The notes under the pieces were generated by a model. It searched no databases and was not told the origin of the DNA. It saw nothing but the letters and a program-made list of their open reading frames with translations. Below are positions 1 through 5,511 of a stretch of 5,511 nt of DNA, piece by piece. Both the position numbers and the translations under genes were made by a program. The stretch is from an uncultured Ruminococcus sp. Lineage in GTDB: Bacteria > Bacillota > Clostridia > Oscillospirales > Ruminococcaceae. How positions within the stretch are numbered: position 1 is the first letter of the stretch; the number at the start of each line of letters is the position of its first letter. The DNA lies in assembly GCA_945876155.1 (NCBI GenBank), contig CAMCMW010000135.1:1-5511 (forward strand). The letters are read 5' to 3'.

Positions 1-797
<797 letters not shown>

Positions 798-808
798 CTA
801 TAATACCC

Positions 809-1354
809 TTAGTTGGCAACCGCCACAACTGCGTGACGAATTACTTTGTCATTGTACATATAACCCTTCTGGAAAACCTCGCAGACTGTGTTTTCTCCAA
901 AGTTTTCATCTTCTGTCTGCTTTATGGCATTGTGCAGATTCGGGTCAAATTCTGCGCCCATAGCCTCCATCTCAGTAACACCGATTTTTTTCAGTGAGTC
1001 GCTGAACTGGTTGTAAATCATCTGCATACCGTTTTTAAAGGTTTCATCGGCACACTCTGATTCTATCGCCCTTTCAAAGTTGTCAAGCACCGGCAGTATT
1101 TCCGCAATGCACTTGATAGTCGAGTCGCTGAAAATTTCAAGCTTTTCCTTTGATGTACGCTTTCTGTAGTTGTCGTATTCGGCGCACAGTCTGAGATATT
1201 TGTCGTCAGCCTCAGCAATCTTGTTTTCAGATTCTTCAAGCTTAGCTGTCAGTTCGTCTATCTCCTTTTGGAGAGCGTCCGGTTCTTCTTCGCTGACGGG
1301 AATATCAATATCCATATCCTCCGCCGATTCCTTTTCATAGTTTTTGTCAGCCAT
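809..1354 (-). CDS. grpE: GrpE, nucleotide exchange factor of DnaK
   Basis: Cytoplasmic co-chaperone that speeds ADP release from DnaK and acts as a dimer. The 181-aa product is of normal length. An acidic N-terminal tail (residues about 1-27) precedes a long charged helix, predicted coiled coil (about 28-75), containing the conserved YDNYRKRT (60-67). The C-terminal beta domain carries the GrpE signature FDPNLHNAI (136-144) and QKGYMYNDKVIRHAVVAV (162-179). The reading frame is open further upstream to 1384. I choose the ATG at 1352-1354 (MADKNYEKES) because AAAGGAAG ends 6 bases before it; the ATG at 1358-1360 directly abuts this Shine-Dalgarno and the one at 1382-1384 has none. The start overlaps the hrcA stop by 8 bases, suggesting translational coupling. 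Function is certain; the start could be two codons longer. Confidence 0.97.
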   Translation of the reverse strand: MADKNYEKESAEDMDIDIPVSEEEPDALQKEIDELTAKLEESENKIAEADDKYLRLCAEYDNYRKRTSKEKLEIFSDSTIKCIAEILPVLDNFERAIESECADETFKNGMQMIYNQFSDSLKKIGVTEMEAMGAEFDPNLHNAIKQTEDENFGENTVCEVFQKGYMYNDKVIRHAVVAVAN

Positions 1355-2387
1355 TGTCATCTTCCTTTCCGTCAGCCTCCGCATCCTCCGAAATGAGGTC
1401 GGAAATTTTCTGAGTAAAATATTCTATATAAGGTATGATTTTAGCATAATCAAGTCTCATAGGACCGATAACCCCCAGCGAACCCGCTGTTTTGTCGCCT
1501 CTCTGATAGTTTGAAACTATCATGCTGGAGTTTCCTATTACAAATCCGTCACTTTCTTCACTGAACACAACGTGAATACCGCTGAACGAATCGTTCATAA
1601 GCTGTTCAAGCTCTTCATGGTGATCCATGAATTTCACAATATCCATTGTATTCAGTTCACTGCACGACAGCAGATTTTTTGTACCGCTTACCGTCAGCTC
1701 CTTGTGGAGCAGATCTCTTGAAAGCTCGCATATTCCCTGGACGAGAGGTGAAAGAGTCAGCATATACGTGCCGAGTGCCTCGATAAGCTTTGAGAGCATC
1801 TCGTCTGATAAGTCTGAAACTGAAACTCCCATAAGATTTTCCTGAACATAGTTTGTGAAAAATTCAAGCTGTTCATTCGTCAGGTCAAATTCAAGCCGGC
1901 AAGCCTTGTTCTTTATACTTCCGTTTGAAGTAATCAGCAGTATGACGTAAAGCCGCTTGCCCGTGGGGATAACCTCGACTTTGGATATAACCGAAAACTT
2001 CGGAGCGGAGTTTGACGCCACCGCTGCGCACTGTGTAAGTTCCGCCAGAGCCGTAGTTGCGCTTTCTATAATAAGTTCCTCAGTCAGCGCACCCTTTTCC
2101 TCAAGCATATTGTCAAGACGTCTTACTTCTTCTTCCGGCAGCTGATTGTGCTGCATTATCCTGTCAATGTAGAGTCTGTAGCCGCTGAACGTGGGGATTC
2201 TTCCGGCAGAAGTATGGGGCTGTTCGAGATAGCCCAGCTGTTCCAGAACTGCCATATCGTTTCTGACCGTTGCAGCTGAAACGTTGATATCCGGAAGTGC
2301 GGCAATGGTCTTTGAGCCTACCGGTTCGCCCGTCAGAACATATTCATCAATGACAGCGGCTAATATTTTAAGCTTTCTGTCATTCAA
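1347..2387 (-). CDS. hrcA: HrcA, heat-inducible transcription repressor (TTG start)
   Basis: Repressor of class I heat-shock genes; it binds CIRCE as a dimer, and in Bacillus its activity depends on GroE. The 346-aa length is typical. The N-terminal winged helix (residues 1-66) shows the family pattern RKLKILAAVIDEYVLTGEPVGSK, split here as RKLKIL (4-9), TGEPVGSKT (19-27), VSAATVRNDM (36-45), LEQPHTSAGRIPT (54-66) and GYRLYIDRIM. The C-terminal GAF-like part has VVFSEESDGFVIGNSSMIV and GSLGVIGPMRLDY (302-314), then a variable acidic tail. The start is TTG at 2385-2387: GGGAGGAAGG precedes it with proper spacing, the product then begins MNDRKLKIL as in homologues, and the frame has no ATG nearby. 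An upstream in-frame TTG at 2439-2441 lies inside CIRCE and is not a credible start. First gene of the operon, so the protein represses its own synthesis. Confidence 0.97.
   Translation of the reverse strand: MNDRKLKILAAVIDEYVLTGEPVGSKTIAALPDINVSAATVRNDMAVLEQLGYLEQPHTSAGRIPTFSGYRLYIDRIMQHNQLPEEEVRRLDNMLEEKGALTEELIIESATTALAELTQCAAVASNSAPKFSVISKVEVIPTGKRLYVILLITSNGSIKNKACRLEFDLTNEQLEFFTNYVQENLMGVSVSDLSDEMLSKLIEALGTYMLTLSPLVQGICELSRDLLHKELTVSGTKNLLSCSELNTMDIVKFMDHHEELEQLMNDSFSGIHVVFSEESDGFVIGNSSMIVSNYQRGDKTAGSLGVIGPMRLDYAKIIPYIEYFTQKISDLISEDAEADGKEDDNG
1361..1368 (-). promoter_or_regulatory. grpE ribosome binding site within the hrcA 3' end
   Basis: AAAGGAAG on the minus strand, inside the last codons of hrcA, 6 bases before the ATG at 1354. 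It decides the grpE start among three in-frame ATGs (1384, 1360, 1354). Confidence 0.75.
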
Positions 2388-2401
2388 TTTACCTTCCTCC
2401 C
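2388..2401 (-). promoter_or_regulatory. hrcA ribosome binding site selecting a TTG start
   Basis: Minus-strand GGGAGGAAGG (GGAGG core at 2396-2400) lies 8 bases before the TTG at 2387. This strong Shine-Dalgarno, together with homology, supports the TTG over the out-of-frame ATG at 2381-2383 and the in-frame TTG at 2441. Confidence 0.8.
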
Positions 2402-2430
2402 TTACTGCTGGCAGTTTTGATTTGTGAGTG

Positions 2431-2457
2431 TTAGCACTCAATCTCCCTGAGTGCTAA
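2431..2457. promoter_or_regulatory. CIRCE operator (HrcA binding site)
   Basis: A perfect match to the CIRCE consensus: TTAGCACTC, nine spacer bases, GAGTGCTAA, with all nine arm positions paired. It lies between the promoter -10 and the hrcA ribosome binding site, so the predicted transcription start falls at its edge or inside it. Bound HrcA would block the promoter, and the transcript would carry the inverted repeat in its leader. It is the only CIRCE in the window and controls hrcA-grpE-dnaK. Confidence 0.98.
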
Positions 2458-2461
2458 ATAT

Positions 2462-2490
2462 AATTTATCACTATTGTGTCCGAATGTCAA
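2462..2490 (-). promoter_or_regulatory. Sigma-A type promoter of the hrcA-grpE-dnaK operon
   Basis: On the minus strand a perfect -35 TTGACA (2485-2490) and a -10 TAAATT (2462-2467) are separated by exactly 17 bases. The start point would be near 2455, within CIRCE. This is the standard arrangement for class I heat-shock operons of Firmicutes, in which the vegetative sigma factor transcribes and HrcA represses. Confidence 0.9.
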
Positions 2491-2564
2491 GGGTTTTATT
2501 CATTTTTGTATACTTGAACAAATAGCCCCTTGATTTTCAGACGTTTTGACAGCACTTTGATAAC

Positions 2565-3536
2565 TTATTGCTTTATAATCCTTGCCTCACCGGAATTGAG
2601 TACTTCCTCTGTGCCGTCATCATATTTAACGATAAGTCCGGCATTGTCGCTGATTCCGAGGGCAGTAGCCGTGCGCTCCTCGTCATATTTTGAAACTGCA
2701 ACACGCATACCCGTTATAAACGAACGGCGGCGGTATTCTTCCAGAAAAGCTTTCTTTTCAATGTTTTGCATATAGCTGTCGATATTTTTCAGTATTTCCG
2801 CTATAAGACGGCATCTTCCCGGCAGATTTCCGGTTTCGTCCTCAACGGAAGAGGCGATTTTCAGCAGTTCCTCCGGAAAAGATTCCTTAACACTTCTGAG
2901 ATTTATCCCTATTCCGGCTACGGCATAATCAAGTCCGCCGCTTTCAAAATTGATTGCCGCCTCAGTAAGAATACCGCAAATTTTCTTACCGTTCAGATAG
3001 AGGTCATTCACCCACTTTATTTTAACGTCAGTGCCGCACACTCTGTCAACAGCGTCAGCAGCGGCGGCGGCAATACACGAGGTTATAAGCTGGCTGGACT
3101 GCATATCTGTCTTCGGGCGCAGTATAACGCTCATATAAATACTTCCTCCGGCTGGTGAACAGAAACTTCTCCCCAGTCTTCCTCTTCCGGCTGTCTGCAT
3201 ATCAGCGGTAACGAGAGTGCCGTTGCCTGCGCCTTCTGAGGCAAGCTTTTTGGCGTAATTATTTGTGGAATCTATAGTATCGAATATATAAATACTGCGG
3301 CTGTCGTTTTCCGGGAGATACTTTCTGATGACTGGTTCACTCAGGGCAGTCCCCTCGGAGGAGAGGATATAGCCTTTGTTTGTGACCGCCTCTATCTCAA
3401 AGCCGTCGGACCGCAGAGAAGTAACCGCTTTCCAGACGGAATTTCTTGAAATGCCCAGACGTTCAGCAAGTGTTTCGCCGGAAACGAATCCGCCGGATTC
3501 AAGGAGTACTCCAAGCACCTTTTCCTTTGTTGTCAT
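2565..3536 (-). CDS. birA: BirA, bifunctional biotin-[acetyl-CoA-carboxylase] ligase and repressor
   Basis: Makes biotinyl-5'-AMP and attaches biotin to carrier proteins such as the acetyl-CoA carboxylase subunit; with an N-terminal DNA-binding domain it can also repress biotin genes. The 323-aa product has all three domains. The winged helix (about 1-60) includes LAERLGISRNSVWKAVTSL (23-41) and the wing NKGYIL. The catalytic domain has DSTNNYAK (89-96), the ATP/biotin loop GRGRLGR (117-123), and KWVNDLYLNGKKICGIL (184-200), whose first Lys matches the catalytic lysine of E. coli BirA. The SH3-like C-terminal domain runs from about 270 to the end (TGMRVAVS, GLIVKYDDG). ATG at 3534-3536 follows GAAAGGGTG by 7 bases. 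The gene lies 177 bases upstream of hrcA, same strand, with no biotin gene visible nearby. Ligase function is very likely; repressor function is inferred from the HTH domain. Confidence 0.96.
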   Translation of the reverse strand: MTTKEKVLGVLLESGGFVSGETLAERLGISRNSVWKAVTSLRSDGFEIEAVTNKGYILSSEGTALSEPVIRKYLPENDSRSIYIFDTIDSTNNYAKKLASEGAGNGTLVTADMQTAGRGRLGRSFCSPAGGSIYMSVILRPKTDMQSSQLITSCIAAAAADAVDRVCGTDVKIKWVNDLYLNGKKICGILTEAAINFESGGLDYAVAGIGINLRSVKESFPEELLKIASSVEDETGNLPGRCRLIAEILKNIDSYMQNIEKKAFLEEYRRRSFITGMRVAVSKYDEERTATALGISDNAGLIVKYDDGTEEVLNSGEARIIKQ

Positions 3537-3543
3537 AATTTTT

Positions 3544-3552
3544 CACCCTTTC
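3544..3552 (-). promoter_or_regulatory. birA ribosome binding site
   Basis: Minus-strand GAAAGGGTG stands 7 bases before the birA ATG. It touches the outer edge of the palindromic block at 3552-3716, so that block would form the untranslated leader of birA if transcription starts to its right. Confidence 0.7.
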
Positions 3553-3571
3553 GGTTTTAATGCCATAAAAT

Positions 3572-3603
3572 ATAGAAAACGAAAAAAATTTTTCGTTTTC
3601 TAT
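3572..3603. repeat. 32-bp perfect palindrome (15-bp arms, 2-base centre)
   Basis: Left arm ATAGAAAACGAAAAA, centre AA, right arm its exact reverse complement. AT-rich with an AACG core. It lies just upstream of the birA ribosome binding site and would make a long weak hairpin in a birA transcript. It shares the pattern ATAGnnAACGnAAAA with the palindrome at 3662-3701. It has no GC-rich stem followed by a clean T run, so I do not call it a terminator. Confidence 0.85.
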
Positions 3604-3605
3604 TA

Positions 3606-3648
3606 GCCGATATGCACGGAGCTTACAAAGTAAGCGGATGTGCAAGGC
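3606..3648. repeat. Nested imperfect stem-loop in the centre of the palindromic block
   Basis: From outside inward: GCC pairs with GGC, TGCAC with GTGCA, and GCTTAC with GTAAGC around an AAA loop (3621-3635). Small unpaired internal stretches (GATA opposite A; GGA opposite GGAT) separate the stems. Three matched stems in 43 bases suggest a folded RNA or a cruciform rather than chance. Confidence 0.65.
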
Positions 3649-3661
3649 AATAAAATAAATA

Positions 3662-3701
3662 ATTATAGTGAACGCAAAATTATTTTTGCGTTCACTATAA
3701 T
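3662..3701. repeat. 40-bp palindrome (18-bp perfect arms, 4-base loop)
   Basis: Left arm ATTATAGTGAACGCAAAA, loop TTAT, right arm the exact reverse complement. It is related to the 32-bp palindrome at 3572-3603 through the ATAG..AACG.AAAA pattern. Candidate promoters on both strands overlap its right arm, so it may serve as an operator or as the end of a repeat element. Both readings are inference. Confidence 0.85.
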
Positions 3702-3713
3702 ATAGCATAAATT
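3686..3713 (+). promoter_or_regulatory. Candidate ytaF promoter
   Basis: TTGCGT (3686-3691) and TAAATT (3708-3713) are 16 bases apart on the plus strand, in the right arm of the 40-bp palindrome and overlapping the candidate divergent birA promoter. The -35 is weak. If ytaF is transcribed by a sporulation sigma factor, as its family name suggests, the real promoter may look different. Confidence 0.25.
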
Positions 3714-3727
3714 CCGGAAAATAACAA
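3699..3727 (-). promoter_or_regulatory. Candidate birA promoter
   Basis: On the minus strand TTGTTA (3722-3727) and TATATT (3699-3704) are 17 bases apart. The start would lie in the 40-bp palindrome, giving birA a leader of about 155 bases with all three hairpins. Both hexamers are imperfect, and AT-rich sequence yields such matches easily. Confidence 0.4.
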
Positions 3728-3773
3728 TAGCTGTCCGTGACCGGACTGGACAATTCGTTGATGGATAATTTTG

Positions 3774-3798
3774 TTTTACGGCTCGACCGGCTGTAAAA
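3774..3798 (+). other. Hairpin in the ytaF leader
   Basis: TTTTACGGCT, loop CGACC, GGCTGTAAAA: ten pairs including two G-U wobbles as RNA. It ends about 46 bases before the ytaF ATG and has no T run after it, so it is not a terminator. Its role is unknown; it does not resemble the yybP-ykoY manganese riboswitch found before some MntP-type genes. Confidence 0.4.
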
Positions 3799-3844
3799 AT
3801 CAAACAGTACACTGCAAAAAATTCAACGCATGAAAGGTAATTCC

Positions 3845-4480
3845 ATGAATACATACATTTTACAGGACATTCTCCTTGTCCTCGCCGTTTCAACCGACGC
3901 TCTTATCGCCGCATTTTCCTTTGGTTCGGGAAAAATACGCATACCGCCCCTGTCCGCCCTTATCATAAGTATTATATGCACGGCTATCCTCACCGGCTCA
4001 GTGCTGCTGTCCACTGTAATCGGCGGCTTTATCCCGGAAAAGCTGTGCCGTGCGGTCGGGGCGGCAATACTCACCATTATGGGTACTGTTTCGCTGTTTC
4101 AGAATATGCTGAAAAGCGCCCTGAGAAAAAGGCAGGGTGAGGGCGGTCTGAAATTCCGGTTTTTCAATATCGACTTTGTGATATGCGTATATCTCGACGA
4201 AACCAAAGCCGACTGCGACTGTTCCAAAAACCTCTCTGCAAAAGAGGCGGTCACTCTCGCCCTTGCGCTTTCAGCAGACTCCCTTGCAAGTGGATTCGGA
4301 GCAGGACTGGGAAGTGCAAACATTGTGCGTATCGCCGCCGCAAGCCTTGCCGCCGGACTGGGTTCAATCGCCCTGGGAAGTTTTCTGGGTCAGAAGGCGT
4401 CCTGCCGCAAGCCGGAGCTTTCGTGGCTTTCGGGTGCTATACTTATTTTGCTGGGACTTTTTAAGTATATCGGGGTTTGA
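3845..4480 (+). CDS. ytaF: YtaF-type sporulation membrane protein, MntP-like
   Basis: Integral membrane protein of 211 aa, of the usual length for the YtaF group of the MntP-like superfamily. MntP members export manganese; YtaF is named as a sporulation protein with no firmly known substrate. The sequence is an internal duplication of about three helices each. Half one begins LAVSTDALIAAFSFG (13-27) and half two LALSADSLASGFGAG (140-154), each with the conserved membrane Asp (D18, D145). Between them a soluble loop (about 90-135) contains DETKADCDCSKNLSAKEA, the YtaF-type linker with an extra pair of cysteines. The C-terminus is a hydrophobic helix (WLSGAILILLGLFKYI). I choose ATG 3845 because AAAGGT lies 7-9 bases upstream; an in-frame ATG at 3830 lacks a Shine-Dalgarno. 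It is divergent from birA. Family is confident; transport function is inference. Confidence 0.88.
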   Translation: MNTYILQDILLVLAVSTDALIAAFSFGSGKIRIPPLSALIISIICTAILTGSVLLSTVIGGFIPEKLCRAVGAAILTIMGTVSLFQNMLKSALRKRQGEGGLKFRFFNIDFVICVYLDETKADCDCSKNLSAKEAVTLALALSADSLASGFGAGLGSANIVRIAAASLAAGLGSIALGSFLGQKASCRKPELSWLSGAILILLGLFKYIGV

Positions 4481-4505
4481 TTATTTATAGTGTTTGTGGT
4501 ATAAT
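4477..4505 (+). promoter_or_regulatory. Sigma-A type promoter for the ClC gene, overlapping the ytaF stop
   Basis: TTGATT (4477-4482), 17 bases, then perfect TATAAT (4500-4505) with an extended -10 TG (TGGTATAAT). The -35 includes the ytaF stop codon. The start would be near 4512, giving a leader of about 67 bases. The ClC gene therefore likely has its own transcript, even if ytaF reads through. Confidence 0.75.
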
Positions 4506-4517
4506 TAAAGAATGATA

Positions 4518-4548
4518 ACGCAGATTGTCTGTTCAGGGACATCTGCGT
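4518..4548 (+). other. Strong leader hairpin upstream of the ClC gene
   Basis: ACGCAGAT pairs perfectly with ATCTGCGT; after a bulged T, GTC pairs with GAC, closing an eight-base loop TGTTCAGG. It starts just after the predicted transcription start and ends 30 bases before the ATG. No T run follows, so it is not a simple terminator of ytaF. TCTGTT at 4528-4533 can pair with AACAGG at 4561-4566, which touches the AGGGG Shine-Dalgarno (4564-4568). That pairing would use the top of the stem plus loop. I could not match it to the fluoride (crcB) riboswitch. Confidence 0.6.
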
Positions 4549-4578
4549 GTGAAAAAGCAAAACAGGGGATAACACAGT

Positions 4579-5511
4579 ATGAAAAAATTCATAATAAAAA
4601 TATTTCAAAAAATAAAAAAAGGACTGCCGGAAATGTCGGAAAGCTTTGTAAAATGGGGTATTCTTGCGCTCCTGACCGGTTCTGCGGTAGGCTTGGTTTC
4701 CTCTCTTTTCCACCTTGCGCTGAAAGAAACCGTAGTTATAAGAGAGCGTTACCCCCTTGTTATACTTTCACTGCCGGTCTGCGGTCTGCTTATCGTTGCA
4801 CTGTACAAGCTTTTAAAGCTTACCCATGACAAGGGTACTAACATGGTTCTCATGGCGGTGAGGGACGGCGAAAAGATGACATGGCGCAATACCGTCAGTA
4901 TCTTTGCCGGTTCTGTCCTTACCCACATAGGCGGCGGTTCTGCCGGACGAGAGGGTGCGGCACTCCAGATAGGCGGCAGTATCGGTTCGCAGATAGGACT
5001 GTGGCTGAAACTCGGCTCACAGGACTGCCGTATGCTTACAATGTGCGGTATGAGCGCTGGATTTTCTGCTCTTTTCGGCACTCCTGTGGCGGCGGCGTTT
5101 TTCTCAATGGAGGTAATCAGCGTGGGCATAATGCATTACTCCGCCCTTGTTCCCTGCATAATCTCCGCCCTTACCGGTCTTGCTGTATCCTCACGTTTTG
5201 GCGTATCAGCGGAAAAGTATGAGATATCATTCGGTACGGTGAACTATATGCTGTATCTGAAAGTTCTGCTTATCGCTGTCTGCTGTGCGGTTTTAAGCAT
5301 TGTCTTCTGCTTTGTACTGAAAAATGCCTCACGGTTTTACAGAATATTCATCAGAAACCCATATCTTCGTATCGCTTTGGGCGGTGCGGCGGTAGTGGTA
5401 CTTACATTTATATGCGGCACATACGACTACAACGGCACAGGTGGTGAGGTCATAAAACGTGCCTTTGTGCAGACTGCCTCGTGGGAGGAGTTTGCCCTTA
5501 AACTGCTGTTT
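4579..5511 (+). CDS. ClC-family anion transporter, CLC-F-like, 3' end cut by window edge
   Basis: Open frame of 311 codons to the right edge; full ClC proteins have about 400-450 residues. Membrane transporter with many hydrophobic segments after a lysine-rich N-terminus (MKKFIIKIFQKIKK). Family motifs: SAGREGAALQIGGSIG (121-136), with E125 matching the gating glutamate of ClC exchangers, and GFSALFGTPVAAAFFSMEV (161-179). Classical ClCs have GSGIP and GREGP; here the first is GTNMV (86-90) and the second GREGA. This is closer to the CLC-F group of fluoride/proton antiporters, whose filter motifs also depart from the chloride type. The second glutamate of the IEE motif that carries protons in E. 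coli ClC is a valine (V179). Start ATG 4579 follows AGGGG by 10 bases, a rather long gap. ClC membership is certain; fluoride as substrate is inferred. The filter segment beyond residue 311 and the late tyrosine cannot be seen. Confidence 0.9.
   Translation, partial: MKKFIIKIFQKIKKGLPEMSESFVKWGILALLTGSAVGLVSSLFHLALKETVVIRERYPLVILSLPVCGLLIVALYKLLKLTHDKGTNMVLMAVRDGEKMTWRNTVSIFAGSVLTHIGGGSAGREGAALQIGGSIGSQIGLWLKLGSQDCRMLTMCGMSAGFSALFGTPVAAAFFSMEVISVGIMHYSALVPCIISALTGLAVSSRFGVSAEKYEISFGTVNYMLYLKVLLIAVCCAVLSIVFCFVLKNASRFYRIFIRNPYLRIALGGAAVVVLTFICGTYDYNGTGGEVIKRAFVQTASWEEFALKLLF

Larger units (their letters stand above)
3552..3716. repeat. Foldback (MITE-like) block with three palindromes and imperfect terminal inverted repeats
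   Basis: The block fills about half of the birA-ytaF spacer. Reading inward, the left end is CGGTTTTAATGCC, then ATAAAATATAG, then AAAACG and an A run. The right end read on the minus strand is CGGAATTTATGC, then TATATTATAG, then TGAACGCAAAA. These match with few mismatches and a one-to-two-base length difference, so the ends are imperfect inverted repeats of roughly 35 bases. Each end also contains its own palindrome, and a third nested stem sits in the middle. This symmetry is seen in the sequence. That it is a small non-autonomous mobile or repeated element is inference; a regulatory structure for birA and ytaF is the alternative. No coding capacity is evident. Confidence 0.5.

Noticed and set aside
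1358..1384. Longer grpE starts at 1384 or 1360
   Set aside because: The first has no Shine-Dalgarno and the second abuts it; ATG 1354 has correct spacing and a typical MADK-like start.
2766..3158. 130-codon plus-strand open frame
   Set aside because: Fully antisense to the catalytic domain of birA, no recognisable domain and no ribosome binding site; a shadow frame.
3572..3701. Palindromes as rho-independent terminators or a CRISPR array
   Set aside because: Genes on both sides point away, no GC-rich stem with T tail is present, and there are no regularly spaced direct repeats with unique spacers.
3537..3716. BirA operator upstream of birA
   Set aside because: No GTTAAC-type inverted arms; the palindromes have AACG cores and a different spacing.
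3499..3753. 84-codon minus-strand open frame across the palindromes
   Set aside because: Overlaps the birA start in another frame, runs through palindromic AT-rich sequence and matches no protein family.
3728..3844. yybP-ykoY manganese riboswitch before ytaF
   Set aside because: The expected conserved internal-loop sequences are absent; only one simple hairpin is seen.
4481..4578. Fluoride (crcB) riboswitch before the ClC gene
   Set aside because: Expected given a CLC-F-like gene, but the conserved GAUG-containing stem and downstream pairing were not found; the single hairpin has a different layout.
4749..5129. 126-codon minus-strand open frame
   Set aside because: Antisense to the ClC gene, whose frame holds clear family motifs; the opposite frame is low-information.

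Overview
The window looks like a chromosomal segment of a Gram-positive, probably spore-forming member of the Clostridia. A Ruminococcus-like (Oscillospiraceae) source is my guess from style and content. Three things support a Firmicute. The order hrcA-grpE-dnaK sits behind a perfect CIRCE operator. The DnaK lacks the insertion found in the nucleotide-binding domain of Gram-negative DnaK proteins. There is also a YtaF-type (sporulation-associated) membrane protein. Ribosome binding sites are purine-rich and strong, and one main gene starts with TTG.

Left part, minus strand (1-2490): a class I heat-shock operon, read right to left. A sigma-A type promoter (TTGACA, 17 bp, TAAATT) is followed at once by CIRCE, then hrcA (repressor), grpE (nucleotide exchange factor; its start overlaps the hrcA stop) and dnaK (Hsp70, cut by the left edge). 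HrcA binds CIRCE, so the operon represses itself. GrpE and DnaK are the working chaperone pair, and dnaJ would be expected further left, outside the window.

Middle, minus strand (2565-3536): birA, a two-domain biotin-protein ligase with an N-terminal helix-turn-helix. It lies upstream of the hrcA promoter in the same direction, and no clear terminator is visible between them.

Intergenic region 3537-3844: a 308-base divergent spacer between birA and ytaF. It holds an unusual cluster of three palindromes: a 32-bp and a 40-bp near-perfect palindrome that resemble each other, flanking a nested stem of about 43 bp. The flanks of the whole cluster match each other as imperfect inverted repeats, so the block (about 3552-3716) looks like a foldback or MITE-type repeat, or a large symmetric regulatory region. 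Candidate divergent promoters overlap its right end.

Right part, plus strand (3845-5511): ytaF (MntP-like membrane protein), then a promoter that overlaps the ytaF stop codon, a short leader with a strong hairpin, and a ClC-family anion transporter running off the right edge. Its selectivity-filter residues (G-T-N-M-V and G-R-E-G-A) differ from classical chloride ClCs and resemble the fluoride-exporting CLC-F branch.

Most of the window is ordinary housekeeping. The parts worth a second look are the palindrome block at 3552-3716 and the leader plus atypical ClC at 4477-5511.
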